From the NCBI RefSeq assembly GCF_042651565.1, contig NZ_JBHSDF010000003.1: a stretch of DNA of 64,000 nt; one strand, 5' to 3'. The notes beneath the pieces were generated by a model. That model was not told the origin of the DNA. It did no database searches and was given only the letters and a program-made list of their open reading frames with translations. Below, piece by piece: positions 1 to 8,518 of the stretch (positions are counted from its first letter, which is position 1; each line of letters opens with the position of its first letter). Both the position numbers and the translations under genes were made by a program. The stretch comes from Salinispirillum marinum (GTDB taxonomy: Bacteria > Pseudomonadota > Gammaproteobacteria > Pseudomonadales > Natronospirillaceae).

Positions 1-113
1 TACTCACCCGTCCGCCGCTCTCAAGAGTAGCAAGCTACTCTCTACCGCTCGACTTGCATGTGTTAGGCCTGCCGCCAGCGTTCAATCTGAGCCATGATCA
101 AACTCTTCAGTTT
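1..113 (-). rRNA. 16S ribosomal RNA, 5' end (partial)
   Basis: Read on the minus strand, the sequence from 113 down to 1 begins AAACTGAAGAGTTTGATC and continues through the universal 27F primer region, the GCTGGCGGCAGGCCTAACAC block and the V1 hairpin to GGCGGACGGGTGAGTA. This is the first ~110 nt of a bacterial 16S rRNA of gammaproteobacterial type. The rest lies beyond the left edge. The mature 5' end is placed at 113 by comparison with the E. coli start. Confidence 0.97.
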
Positions 114-291
114 TAAATCAGTTGGTCATCATAAATGACAACCCAAACTTTGCTCAGTAGTTAATCGGAATCCACCGTGTACCCAGCCAAAGCCGAGCAC
201 ATGTATGAATTCACAGTCACTTACTGATATTTGTTAGACCTGCTAACCCACATCAACAAGTGCCCACACGAATTACTTGATTGATTACCTG

Positions 292-305
292 AATTTTTAA
301 AGAAC
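292..305 (-). promoter_or_regulatory. boxA antitermination element of the rrn leader
   Basis: On the minus strand this reads GTTCTTTAAAAATT, close to the enterobacterial boxA TGCTCTTTAACAAT. BoxA is bound by NusB/NusE and keeps RNA polymerase resistant to Rho within rRNA operons. It lies ~180 nt upstream of the 16S 5' end, as expected. Confidence 0.7.
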
Positions 306-307
306 TT

Positions 308-321
308 CTTGCCTTGGCAAG
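308..321 (-). promoter_or_regulatory. boxB-like hairpin before boxA
   Basis: CTTGCC and GGCAAG form a short perfect dyad immediately upstream of boxA on the minus strand. This is the usual boxB-boxA order of rrn leaders. Loop geometry allows about five base pairs around a four-base loop. Function is inferred from position only. Confidence 0.45.
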
Positions 322-447
322 GAGCGCACATCTTAATGATCCTGCGCTGCGTGTCAACTCCTTTTTTGCTTTTTTCTTCTTGCGAATCAGTCGCTTATCG
401 CCACTCATTCTGCTGATGAAACACCGTATCCCTGACAGCGGAGGCGC

Positions 448-475
448 ATTATAGAGGCCTGCCTCTGAGAGTCAA
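448..475 (-). promoter_or_regulatory. rRNA operon P1 promoter
   Basis: On the minus strand there is a -35 TTGACT (475-470), a 16 bp spacer and a perfect -10 TATAAT (453-448), followed by the GC-rich discriminator GCGCCTCCGC. An A/T-rich tract lies just upstream (about 478-505) and fits an UP element. A near-consensus core with a GC discriminator is the hallmark of stringently controlled rrn P1 promoters. Start of transcription is expected near 441. Confidence 0.85.
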
Positions 476-526
476 CCTATAGCACAAAAAAGTTTGAATT
501 TTATGTACCGCTAACAATGATAACCC

Positions 527-1627
527 TCAACCCAGATGCTCAGCCGCCAAATAGTCATGCGACTGCATCTCCAATAGACGACTTTCCGTACGCTCGAACT
601 CAAAAGCCCGCCGCCCTTGTACATAAAGCTCAGTAATGGGCGCTGCCGCCGAGACCAGAAGTTTGACGCGCCGATCATAAAATTCGTCCACCAAGTTGAT
701 GAAGCGCTTTGCCTCATCGTCATTGGTGCCGACGAACTGCGGCACACCCGAGATCACCACAGCATGGTAGCACTTGGCAATTTCAATATAGTCATTCTGG
801 CTTCGCGGGCCACCACAGATACCCGCAAAATCGAACCAGATGACGTCTTCGCATTCTCGACGGAAAGGAATCTTTCGCCCTAATACTTCAAGATGACCAT
901 CAACCCGGCATTCATCCAAGTCCGGCGCCAGACTTTCAAAGCGCTGCAACAACATGGACTCATGCTCGCTGGATGCTGGATGATAGAAAAGCTGCGCTTG
1001 CTCTAACGTGCGTAGACGATAGTCAACACCATTATCGACATTAATGACGTCTGTATGGGTATTGAGCAATTTAATCGCTGGCAAGAAACGTTCACGTTGC
1101 AACCCGTTGGGGTAGAGGCCGTCCGGAATGATATTGGACGTCGTCACTAGGGTAACACCCTCACGCATGAGACCGTCCAGGAGATTGCCAAGAATCATGG
1201 CATCCCCAATATCGCTGACAAAAAACTCATCCAAACACAGTACGCGATATTTTTGCCCCATCTCAGTAGCGATGAGGTCCAACGGATTCTTCTGCCCCTT
1301 AAGCTCGGTTAGACGCTGATGTACGGTTTGCATAAATCGGTGAAAGTGCACCCGCAACTTGGCTTCCAACGCTAAGGATTCGTAAAACGTATCCATAATG
1401 AAGGTCTTGCCCCGTCCGACACCCCCCCAAAAATATACCCCCTTGGGTGCCTTGGGCTTTCGTCCCAGCGCTTTTCGGAACCGCCCACTGACCGAAGATC
1501 GAGCCCGATGGTACGCCACTAACTGCGCATGGAGCACGTCCAAACGCTTTACCGCCATCTCCTGTACGGGATCGTGTTGAATGAGTCCTTGCTGAACATT
1601 GGCCTGATAACGAGCAAGAGGGGTCAT
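527..1627 (-). CDS. zapE: Cell division ATPase ZapE (AFG1 family)
   Basis: The 366-residue product is an AFG1-type P-loop ATPase. Walker A GGVGRGKT is at residues 68-75 and Walker B VLCLDE at 129-134. Length and motifs match ZapE (YhcM), which associates with FtsZ at the septum and influences Z-ring stability, especially in stressed or low-oxygen cells. It is divergent from zapG, the same neighbour as in E. coli (yhcM-yhcB), which supports the call. The gene ends about 50 bp upstream of the rrn P1 promoter and runs in the same direction. No strong terminator was seen between them, so some read-through into the rrn leader is possible. Confidence 0.93.
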   Translation of the reverse strand: MTPLARYQANVQQGLIQHDPVQEMAVKRLDVLHAQLVAYHRARSSVSGRFRKALGRKPKAPKGVYFWGGVGRGKTFIMDTFYESLALEAKLRVHFHRFMQTVHQRLTELKGQKNPLDLIATEMGQKYRVLCLDEFFVSDIGDAMILGNLLDGLMREGVTLVTTSNIIPDGLYPNGLQRERFLPAIKLLNTHTDVINVDNGVDYRLRTLEQAQLFYHPASSEHESMLLQRFESLAPDLDECRVDGHLEVLGRKIPFRRECEDVIWFDFAGICGGPRSQNDYIEIAKCYHAVVISGVPQFVGTNDDEAKRFINLVDEFYDRRVKLLVSAAAPITELYVQGRRAFEFERTESRLLEMQSHDYLAAEHLG

Positions 1628-1782
1628 GAGGATGCGGGATCTCCATTGAATGAGTGCGCGATTTTAGCGTTCGCGGGCCATCTTTCAAGCATTGCTTATT
1701 TATCCATGGAAGGCTCTCCCTATAAAAGGATAAACTCCGCTATAATTTGACCCTAACGTATTACCAACACGGAGTCGTTACT

Positions 1783-2190
1783 ATGTTTGATTTGGCCACG
1801 TTGTTCATGGGGTTCACGCTCGGCGCTGCCGTGGGTATCGTTGTAACCTTGTTGATGTCCCGCAAGCATGGCAACGCAGACAGCGTTCGCAAGCAACTTG
1901 AAGCGCTGAAGAATGAACACACCAAATATCAGATGGACGTCACGGAGCACTTTGCCCGCACCTCAGAGCTTATCGCGTCCCTCAACCAGAATTACCGTAA
2001 CATCGAGCAACACTTACAAAATGGCGCTGACAATTTGGTGTCTTACGACTACAAACTTGCTCAACTACGCCAAGGCAGTGACGTCAGCATAGACAATGAA
2101 ATGCCCTACGTGGGCGTAAGCAAAGACTATGCAGAAGAGCAACAAGAACCGGAATCGGTTGAACAGAGCGATTCAGCACAGATCCGATAA
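1783..2190 (+). CDS. zapG: ZapG/YhcB family inner-membrane division protein (DUF1043)
   Basis: The start was set at 1783, where ATG follows GGAG at a good distance. The product has 135 residues. Residues ~5-23 form one transmembrane helix with a Gly/Ala-rich face, followed by a polar, coiled-coil-prone region and an acidic Glu/Gln-rich tail. This is the layout of YhcB (DUF1043), recently named ZapG, a membrane protein that links envelope synthesis and division. The divergent zapE neighbour supports this. A TATAAT -10 at 1741-1746 lies upstream, without a clear -35. The C-terminal ~50 residues are low-complexity and weakly conserved in the family. Confidence 0.88.
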   Translation: MFDLATLFMGFTLGAAVGIVVTLLMSRKHGNADSVRKQLEALKNEHTKYQMDVTEHFARTSELIASLNQNYRNIEQHLQNGADNLVSYDYKLAQLRQGSDVSIDNEMPYVGVSKDYAEEQQEPESVEQSDSAQIR

Positions 2191-2307
2191 GCAGGGCATC
2201 ATCCTTGCCATATACATATAGCCAATTATTCTACAAGAATGATTTATTATAACCTTTAGACTTAGTTATACTGTGCGACATAAATTGACCAGCATTGCAG
2301 GGCTAAC

Positions 2308-3216
2308 ATGTCGCACTACCACCTCACTCACCTCAAACAGCTTGAAGCAGAAAGCATTCACATTATTCGTGAAGTGGCTGCGGAGTTTGAGAATCCGGTC
2401 ATGCTTTATTCCATTGGCAAAGACAGTGCCGTAATGCTGCACCTCGCCATGAAAGCCTTCTTTCCCGGTAAATTACCCTTTCCCTTGCTGCATGTAGATA
2501 CTGGCTGGAAATTCAAGGAAATGATTGAGTTTCGTGACCGCGAAGCTAAGCGCTTAGGCCTTAATTTACTCGTACACCAAAACGCTGAAGGCGTAGCCAT
2601 GGGCATCAATCCCTTTGATCATGGCAGTGCAAAACACACAGACATTATGAAGACTCAAGCGCTGAAACAGGCGCTGAATCAGTACGGATTTGATGCCGCT
2701 TTCGGTGGCGCACGCCGGGATGAAGAAAAGTCGCGGGCTAAAGAACGCGTATACTCGTTTCGGGATGCGCAGCATCGCTGGGATCCGAAAAGCCAACGGC
2801 CCGAGCTATGGAACACCTACAACAGCCGTATCAACAAAGGTGAAAGTATTCGCGTGTTTCCATTATCCAATTGGACAGAACTGGATATCTGGCAATACAT
2901 TTACTTAGAGAGTATCCCGATTGTGCCGCTGTATTTTTCTGCACCTCGGCCGGTTGTTCATCGCGATGGTATGTTGATCAAGGTCGATGATGACCGCATG
3001 AAATTAAAACCGGGCGAAAAAATCGAAGAGCGCTCGGTGCGATTCCGCACGCTGGGTTGCTACCCGTTGACGGGTGCCGTCGAGTCCAACGCCACGACCT
3101 TGCCAGAAATCATTCAAGAAATGCTCTTGACCACGACATCTGAGCGCCAAGGCCGCCTGATCGATCATGACAGTGCCGGCTCGATGGAAAAAAAGAAGCA
3201 AGAAGGTTATTTCTAA
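2308..3216 (+). CDS. cysD: Sulfate adenylyltransferase subunit 2
   Basis: CysD is the PP-loop ATP pyrophosphatase subunit of ATP sulfurylase. It makes adenosine 5'-phosphosulfate from ATP and sulfate in assimilatory sulfate reduction. The PP-loop SIGKDS is at residues 35-40, and the protein is full length at 302 residues. A second conserved stretch, AFGGARRDEEKSRAKER, binds nucleotide. The stop is 10 bp before cysN, so the two are co-transcribed. Upstream, a TATACT -10 candidate at 2267-2272 has a poor -35, as is common for activator (CysB) dependent promoters. No CysB site could be defined by eye. Confidence 0.96.
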   Translation: MSHYHLTHLKQLEAESIHIIREVAAEFENPVMLYSIGKDSAVMLHLAMKAFFPGKLPFPLLHVDTGWKFKEMIEFRDREAKRLGLNLLVHQNAEGVAMGINPFDHGSAKHTDIMKTQALKQALNQYGFDAAFGGARRDEEKSRAKERVYSFRDAQHRWDPKSQRPELWNTYNSRINKGESIRVFPLSNWTELDIWQYIYLESIPIVPLYFSAPRPVVHRDGMLIKVDDDRMKLKPGEKIEERSVRFRTLGCYPLTGAVESNATTLPEIIQEMLLTTTSERQGRLIDHDSAGSMEKKKQEGYF

Positions 3217-3226
3217 GGGGTTCAAT

Positions 3227-4852
3227 ATGTCACACCAGTCCGAGCTGATTGCTTCTGATATCCACAGTTACTTGAAGCAACATGAAAACAAAGAACTCTT
3301 GCGCTTTCTAACCTGCGGCAGCGTAGACGACGGCAAAAGTACCTTAATTGGTCGGTTGTTGCACGACTCAAAAATGATCTACGAAGATCAACTAGCGGCC
3401 ATTGAAAGCGACAGCAAAAAATCCGGTACGACGGGTGAAAAAATTGACCTCGCACTCTTGGTCGATGGGTTACAAGCAGAGCGTGAGCAGGGCATTACCA
3501 TAGATGTAGCCTATCGGTATTTCTCCACCGCCAAGCGCAAATTCATTATTGCCGATACGCCCGGACACGAACAATATACGCGCAATATGGCGACCGGTGC
3601 GTCCACCTGTGACCTGGCCATTATATTGATCGATGCACGCCACGGCGTGCAAACGCAAACTCGGCGGCACAGTTTCATTGCGTCTCTTTTGGGCATTCGG
3701 CACATTGTGGTGGCGGTAAACAAAATGGATTTGGTGGCCTTCGATGAGCACCGATTCAACGACATTCGTACCGACTACCTGAATTTCAGTGAGCACTTAG
3801 GTTTTGGCGATGTCACCTTCGTTCCTATGTCGGCCCTAGAAGGCGATAACGTGGTGAATGCCAGCACCCAAACGCCATGGTACCAAGGCCCAACCCTTAT
3901 GAATGTGTTGGAAAACGTTTCTATCGCCCGTGACGTGGATGTCACCCGGTTCCGTTTTCCGGTGCAGTACGTCAACCGGCCAGACCTTAACTTCCGCGGG
4001 TTTTGTGGCACGATTGCCGCGGGTGTCGTACGACCGGGCGACCCAATTCTTGCCCTGCCTTCAGGCCGCACCTCAACCGTCAAATCTATAGTGACGTATG
4101 ACGGCAACCTGCAGGAAGCCTTTGTCAACCAAGCCGTCACGCTGACCTTAAATGATGAAATCGACATCAGCCGAGGGGACATGCTGGTCCATCCCGATCA
4201 GTTGCCGCAACGTGGGCGGCGCTTTGTAGCTAAGATGGTCTGGATGACTGATGCGGCCATGACGCCGGGCAAACAATACGATTTCAAAGTCGGCGTGAAC
4301 ACCAGCGCGGGTGTGGTGACTCACTTATTCAACAAAATTGATGTGAATACACTGGCCGATCTGCCCGCAGAGCAGCTCGCCCTGAATGAAATTGGTTTGT
4401 GTGAAATCACGCTGAACAAAGAAGCCGTTTTTGATAGCTATAAACAGAACCGCTGGACCGGGTCATTCATTGTGATTGATCGTCTCACCAACGTCACAGT
4501 CGGTGCCGGTATGATTGAACGCGTGGTAGACGGCAGTGATCGGCTCCGCCCAGTCAGCGACGAAGAACGTGAACGCCGTTTTGGCCAAAAACCAATTTCG
4601 GTGATTCTGACGGCCGATAAACACGGTGATCTCGCCGCTCAAGTCGAGCGTTTATTGTTTGATTCTGGACACCTTAGCGTCACCGTCAGCGCCGCTGATG
4701 CACTGACCGCTGCGCCCTATATTGAAGCAGCGGGCGCCATTGCAATCATTGTTGGCAACCCTGGAACTGAACTGCCTTTTGGTATTCGCATGGACCAGAA
4801 TGATCCTGTCGCTGTCGTAGAGCAGTTGCTTACTCAAGGCTACTTGCGTTAA
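3227..4852 (+). CDS. cysN: Sulfate adenylyltransferase subunit 1 with degenerate APS-kinase-like tail
   Basis: CysN is the GTPase subunit that drives ATP sulfurylase. The ATG at 3227 is preceded by AAGGGG and gives 541 residues. Motifs are G1 GSVDDGKS (31-38), DTPGH (110-114) and NKMD (165-168), followed by the EF-Tu-like beta-barrel domains to about residue 445. Stand-alone CysN is ~475 residues and CysNC fusions ~630, so this one is intermediate. Residues 451-541 start RFGQKP and continue with a segment resembling the APS kinase (CysC) N-terminus, but the P-loop GLSGxGKS position reads TADKHGDL and roughly half the domain is missing. The tail cannot be an active kinase. A bidirectional terminator follows directly. 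Confidence 0.93.
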   Translation: MSHQSELIASDIHSYLKQHENKELLRFLTCGSVDDGKSTLIGRLLHDSKMIYEDQLAAIESDSKKSGTTGEKIDLALLVDGLQAEREQGITIDVAYRYFSTAKRKFIIADTPGHEQYTRNMATGASTCDLAIILIDARHGVQTQTRRHSFIASLLGIRHIVVAVNKMDLVAFDEHRFNDIRTDYLNFSEHLGFGDVTFVPMSALEGDNVVNASTQTPWYQGPTLMNVLENVSIARDVDVTRFRFPVQYVNRPDLNFRGFCGTIAAGVVRPGDPILALPSGRTSTVKSIVTYDGNLQEAFVNQAVTLTLNDEIDISRGDMLVHPDQLPQRGRRFVAKMVWMTDAAMTPGKQYDFKVGVNTSAGVVTHLFNKIDVNTLADLPAEQLALNEIGLCEITLNKEAVFDSYKQNRWTGSFIVIDRLTNVTVGAGMIERVVDGSDRLRPVSDEERERRFGQKPISVILTADKHGDLAAQVERLLFDSGHLSVTVSAADALTAAPYIEAAGAIAIIVGNPGTELPFGIRMDQNDPVAVVEQLLTQGYLR

Positions 4853-4858
4853 TCCCTC

Positions 4859-4899
4859 AAATCAGCCACCGAACCATCCGAGTGTCGGTGGCTGATTTT
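4859..4899 (+). terminator. Rho-independent terminator after cysN
   Basis: AATCAGCCACCGA pairs with TCGGTGGCTGATT around a 12-base loop. The 3' arm ends in a short T run, and the 5' arm starts with A residues. It lies 6 bp after the cysN stop. Confidence 0.85.
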
Positions 4900-4981
4900 A
4901 AAGTCATGATTAGGTAAAAAACTTCTCCGACGCCCGATCTCTTTTACACTGTCCTCCTTCATGCCATTGATTGAGGTTAAG

Positions 4982-6103
4982 ATGAAAAATCGCAAGGGCT
5001 TCGCCCTCGGGCTGTTGTTCAGTCTCGCAATCATTTCTACAGATGGATTGGCCCAGAATTATCGCTCTGAACATCACACCTTTACGTTGGAAACGGTAGC
5101 AACAGGTCTGCGCCATCCATGGAGTATCGCTTTTTTACCGGACAACGAAATTCTTATCAGCGAACGCTCGGGTATATTGCGCCGCATGGTGGATGGTCGT
5201 TTATTGTCCGATCCTGTTTCTGGTTTACCTGACATCACCGCTTCGGGGCAAGGCGGCTTATTGGATCTGGCCCTACATCCTGACTTTGCAGTAAACCGCT
5301 GGTTGTATTTCAGCTATTCACACGGCAATGCCCAAGGACTGACGACACGGGTTGCCCGTGGACGATATGAATCCGGTGAACTCACCAACGTTGAAATTGT
5401 GTTTGAAGCTCTACCCAGATTGCCGGGTGGTCGCCACTTTGGTTCACGGTTAACGTTCGACCCGCAAGGCTATCTGTACGTCACGGTAGGCGACCGTGGA
5501 CAAGAAACACGTGCCCAACAGCTGGACAGTCATATGGGTACTACCGTGCGCTTGCACGATGACGGTCGCGTGCCACAGGATAACCCCTTTGTCGGCCAAT
5601 CCGGCGCACGCCCGGAAATATTCACCTACGGTAACCGCAATGGCCAGGGTCTCTTTACTCACCCGTTAACGGGTGACATCTGGCAAAACGAGCATGGCCC
5701 GCGTGGAGGTGACGAAGTCAACATCATCCGTGCGGGCTTAAACTATGGCTGGCCGAAAGTGACCTATGGCATCAACTACAACGGCACACCCATTACCGAC
5801 CTGACCGAAGCAGAGGGCATTGAACCACCGCTGTTGCACTGGACGCCTTCGATTGCACCTGCCGACATGACTTACTACAACGGCACAGTGTTTCCGGAAT
5901 GGCAGGGAGATATCTTTGTCGGCGCGTTAGTGGGTCAAAAAGTTCAGCGCTTGCGTTTTGCAGGCACCGAACTGGTCGAACAAGAAGATTTGCTAACGCA
6001 ATTTAATGCCCGTATCCGTGATATTCAAACCGGTCCGGACGGCACATTATGGCTCATTACGGATGAACCGAACGGCCGCTTGATCCGCCTAATGCCGATC
6101 TAA
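4982..6103 (+). CDS. Periplasmic PQQ-dependent sugar dehydrogenase (GSDH/YliI family)
   Basis: The start at 4982 follows GAGG (4973-4976); an in-frame ATG at 4961 has no such site. The 373-residue product begins with a signal peptide (hydrophobic 8-20, likely cleavage after GLA at residue 24). It is followed by a six-bladed beta-propeller of the glucose/sorbosone dehydrogenase family. Typical segments are LRHPWSIAFLPD, GQGGLLDLALHPDF, GGRHFGSRL and WQNEHGPRGGDEVN. His152 in GGRHFG is the expected catalytic base. The family oxidises aldose sugars in the periplasm with PQQ and Ca2+; the exact substrate is not predictable. No PQQ synthesis genes are in the window, so cofactor must come from elsewhere. 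Its stop overlaps the convergent trhP stop by 4 bp. Confidence 0.9.
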   Translation: MKNRKGFALGLLFSLAIISTDGLAQNYRSEHHTFTLETVATGLRHPWSIAFLPDNEILISERSGILRRMVDGRLLSDPVSGLPDITASGQGGLLDLALHPDFAVNRWLYFSYSHGNAQGLTTRVARGRYESGELTNVEIVFEALPRLPGGRHFGSRLTFDPQGYLYVTVGDRGQETRAQQLDSHMGTTVRLHDDGRVPQDNPFVGQSGARPEIFTYGNRNGQGLFTHPLTGDIWQNEHGPRGGDEVNIIRAGLNYGWPKVTYGINYNGTPITDLTEAEGIEPPLLHWTPSIAPADMTYYNGTVFPEWQGDIFVGALVGQKVQRLRFAGTELVEQEDLLTQFNARIRDIQTGPDGTLWLITDEPNGRLIRLMPI

Positions 6104-7482
6104 AGATCGCGCATCAACAAACCGAATTGCCCTGCTGTCGATGGCAGGGCAACGGGCAAGGCTATGGACACCTCATAATCGGAACCGGGCACCTCATGGA
6201 TCGAATGCCCATTCTTGCGCAAGCGAACGTCTTCCAGCTGAAAGCGGACGTTGCCCTCCGGCGTCATCAGTTCCAGTGTATCGTGCACGCTGAATTTATT
6301 TTTCGCCTTTATGAACAGGCGCTCGCCATCCACCCCAACTGCTTCCCCGACAAACTGTTGTTGTGTTGAGATGGACCGTCCCTGATCATAATTTTGGTAG
6401 CTGTCATGCGTATGACGGCGGTAGAACCCTTCGGTATAACCCCGGTTCGCCAAATTATCCAAATCATGCAACAGTTGAGGATTAAAAGGCCTTCCGGCAC
6501 TGGCGTCATTGATCGCTTGCTGGTAACTCTGGGCGGTTCGAGCAACATAGTAGTGCGACTTGGTACGCCCCTCTATCTTCAACGAATGGATTCCGAGGCG
6601 AGTTAACCGCTCAACGTGCTGAATGGCGCGCAAGTCCCGGGAATTCATGATGTAGGTTCCGTGCTCGTCTTCCCATGCTGGCATCATTTCACCGGGTCGA
6701 TTAGGGTCTTCCAGAAGATAAACGCCATCGACCGGCGCGCCTAGCCCTAAAGTAGGTGCCTTCGGTGTGGTATCAACCGCCACATCGCTGATGATTTTAT
6801 TCTGGCTGGGCGTCCAAACCTCAGGGTTTTGTGGAATGATGTCACCCGTTATATCGGTTTTCCCCACATGTGTTTTGTACTCCCAACGGCAAGCATTGGT
6901 GCAGGTGCCCTGATTCGGATCCCGCTTGTTCAGGTAGCCCGATAATAAACAGCGACCGGAATACGCAATACAGAGTGCGCCATGTACAAAGACTTCCAGT
7001 TCCATTTCCGGCACACGCTGGCGAATTTCTTCAATCTCATCGAGCGACAATTCACGCGATAAAATCACCCGTGATATGCCTTGTCGATGCCAAAACTCAA
7101 CCGCCGCATAATTGACCGCATTGGCCTGCACCGATAAATGGATTGGCATATCCGGCCATGCTTCGCGCACCATCATGATCAAGCCCGGATCCGACATGAT
7201 CAAGGCATCCGGTTGCATCTCAATAACGGGGGCCAAATCGCGGAAATAGGTTTTTACCTTGGCGTTATGGGGCGCAATGTTGCTCGCCACATAGAATTTT
7301 TTACCCAACGCGTGCGCTTCTGCTATGCCTTTCTGTAAGTTCTCCAAGTCAAAGTCGTTCTCACGCACCCGTAAACTGTAGCGCGGCTGTCCGGCATAGA
7401 CCGCATCAGCACCGTAGGCCAAGGCATAACGCATATTGCGCAAAGTACCGGCGGGCGATAACAATTCAGGACGAAAAGACAT
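6100..7482 (-). CDS. trhP: tRNA 5-hydroxyuridine modification protein TrhP (U32 family)
   Basis: The 460-residue protein is very close to E. coli YegQ/TrhP throughout, from the N-terminal PELLSPAGTL to the HTHDSYQNY region. TrhP carries out prephenate-dependent hydroxylation of U34 in tRNAs, the first step toward cmo5U. The family is listed as peptidase U32 but is not thought to act as a protease here. Cys171, Cys178, Cys194 and Cys198 (in HGALCIAYSGRC and GTCTNAC) are the expected iron-sulfur ligands. The ATG is preceded by CGAGG. It is a single gene, 64 bp downstream of the hydrolase gene that is also on the minus strand. Confidence 0.93.
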   Translation of the reverse strand: MSFRPELLSPAGTLRNMRYALAYGADAVYAGQPRYSLRVRENDFDLENLQKGIAEAHALGKKFYVASNIAPHNAKVKTYFRDLAPVIEMQPDALIMSDPGLIMMVREAWPDMPIHLSVQANAVNYAAVEFWHRQGISRVILSRELSLDEIEEIRQRVPEMELEVFVHGALCIAYSGRCLLSGYLNKRDPNQGTCTNACRWEYKTHVGKTDITGDIIPQNPEVWTPSQNKIISDVAVDTTPKAPTLGLGAPVDGVYLLEDPNRPGEMMPAWEDEHGTYIMNSRDLRAIQHVERLTRLGIHSLKIEGRTKSHYYVARTAQSYQQAINDASAGRPFNPQLLHDLDNLANRGYTEGFYRRHTHDSYQNYDQGRSISTQQQFVGEAVGVDGERLFIKAKNKFSVHDTLELMTPEGNVRFQLEDVRLRKNGHSIHEVPGSDYEVSIALPVALPSTAGQFGLLMRDL

Positions 7483-7546
7483 GACAAAACCTCGTTAACA
7501 TCAGCGGGCGCGGATTGTAGCAAAACCCGCGCAGAGTGCGAGTGCC

Positions 7547-8518
7547 TTATAGCCCATTAAGAAAGGCACGAAAGTTTTGAATCACCTCTTCATTGCGGTC
7601 AGAACCCATCACATTGCCCACAAACACATGCTGTGATTCGCCCAAAGGCACAGTGATCCACCGGAAATCTTTTTGGGGCGCACCCCATTGCGCGAACACT
7701 GTCCGTGCCCGACGAGGATTAATGACGGGGTCGTCCGGACTCACTTGCATCATCACGGGCACCGTCAACTGGCCGTAATCAATATGATCTACTTGTTCGA
7801 GTAACACCTGCATTTCAATCCAGGCCTGCGTACTGTAGGTGGTTGACCAATACCGCCCTTGCAGCTCATTCATCGGCTCCCAAGAATGATAACGACCTGC
7901 CACCCAGGGAATCCAAATACGCGCCCCTGGCCAGGTCAGTAAAAAGGCTCGTCGATCACTGACCCCAAAATTCGGTGCCACCAGCAAGATAGCTTTAATA
8001 TGCTCGGCCACGCCTTGCTGGGTTAACCAGGCCGCAGAAGCGGCACCGGTGGAGGTGGCCACAATCACGACCTGTTCACCCAGGGCACGAGCCATTAACC
8101 AATATTCCCAGACGGACTCCAACCAATGCCCGGCATGAAACTTACCCATACCTGCGGTACCCATGCCATGACCGGCGATGCGCGCATACACAGCATTGGC
8201 CCTGTCCTGTTCCGCCAGCGTTTCCGTCACCGGAGATATTTCTTGCCGGGACGCAGACAGGCCGTGCAGATACAGATAACACACGTCGGTTTTTTTTGGC
8301 TGCTCGGGGTTGGCGAATACCACACAGGCTTCCGCACCTGGCTTCAAGCCTCGCTCATTCGCCTCACGGGCCTGCAGCCGGTCAGCGATTTGGGAAAACG
8401 ATGAGAAGGGTGGCAATTGACTCGGCAAAACCGGGGGAATCAGTGTCGGCCGCGCCAACTTAGGCCAGAGTAAAAGGCCCATGGATGCGAAGAATACAAC
8501 TGCAATTACATAAGCCAT
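7547..8518 (-). CDS. Membrane-anchored alpha/beta hydrolase, function unknown
   Basis: The ATG at 8518 is preceded by AAAAGGA and overlaps the end of the GTPase gene by 13 bp, so the two are translationally linked. The 323-residue product has an N-terminal hydrophobic anchor (residues 3-18) followed by a Pro-rich linker and an alpha/beta hydrolase fold. Likely oxyanion segment is HGLSAS (85-90). The nucleophile elbow is A-T-S156-T-G instead of G-X-S-X-G. Asp263 (SPDDPV) and His297 (ESQHVF) complete a plausible triad. The substrate is unknown. The fold resembles lysophospholipase/monoacylglycerol lipase-like esterases, but that is only a fold-level resemblance. The operon context links it to the DUF3482 GTPase and DUF2868 protein. 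Confidence 0.75.
   Translation of the reverse strand: MAYVIAVVFFASMGLLLWPKLARPTLIPPVLPSQLPPFSSFSQIADRLQAREANERGLKPGAEACVVFANPEQPKKTDVCYLYLHGLSASRQEISPVTETLAEQDRANAVYARIAGHGMGTAGMGKFHAGHWLESVWEYWLMARALGEQVVIVATSTGAASAAWLTQQGVAEHIKAILLVAPNFGVSDRRAFLLTWPGARIWIPWVAGRYHSWEPMNELQGRYWSTTYSTQAWIEMQVLLEQVDHIDYGQLTVPVMMQVSPDDPVINPRRARTVFAQWGAPQKDFRWITVPLGESQHVFVGNVMGSDRNEEVIQNFRAFLNGL

Larger units (their letters stand above)
114..447 (-). other. rRNA operon leader
   Basis: This is the transcribed leader between promoter P1 and the mature 16S end. It holds no gene. It contains a boxB-like hairpin and a boxA antitermination element (listed separately), followed by a GTGGGCACTTG block of the kind found in many gammaproteobacterial rrn leaders. 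The remainder would form part of the RNase III processing stem of pre-16S, but I could not fold it against the 3' side, which is outside the window. Confidence 0.7.

Noticed and set aside
4577..4852. A working CysNC fusion
   Set aside because: The P-loop and about half of the CysC domain are absent.
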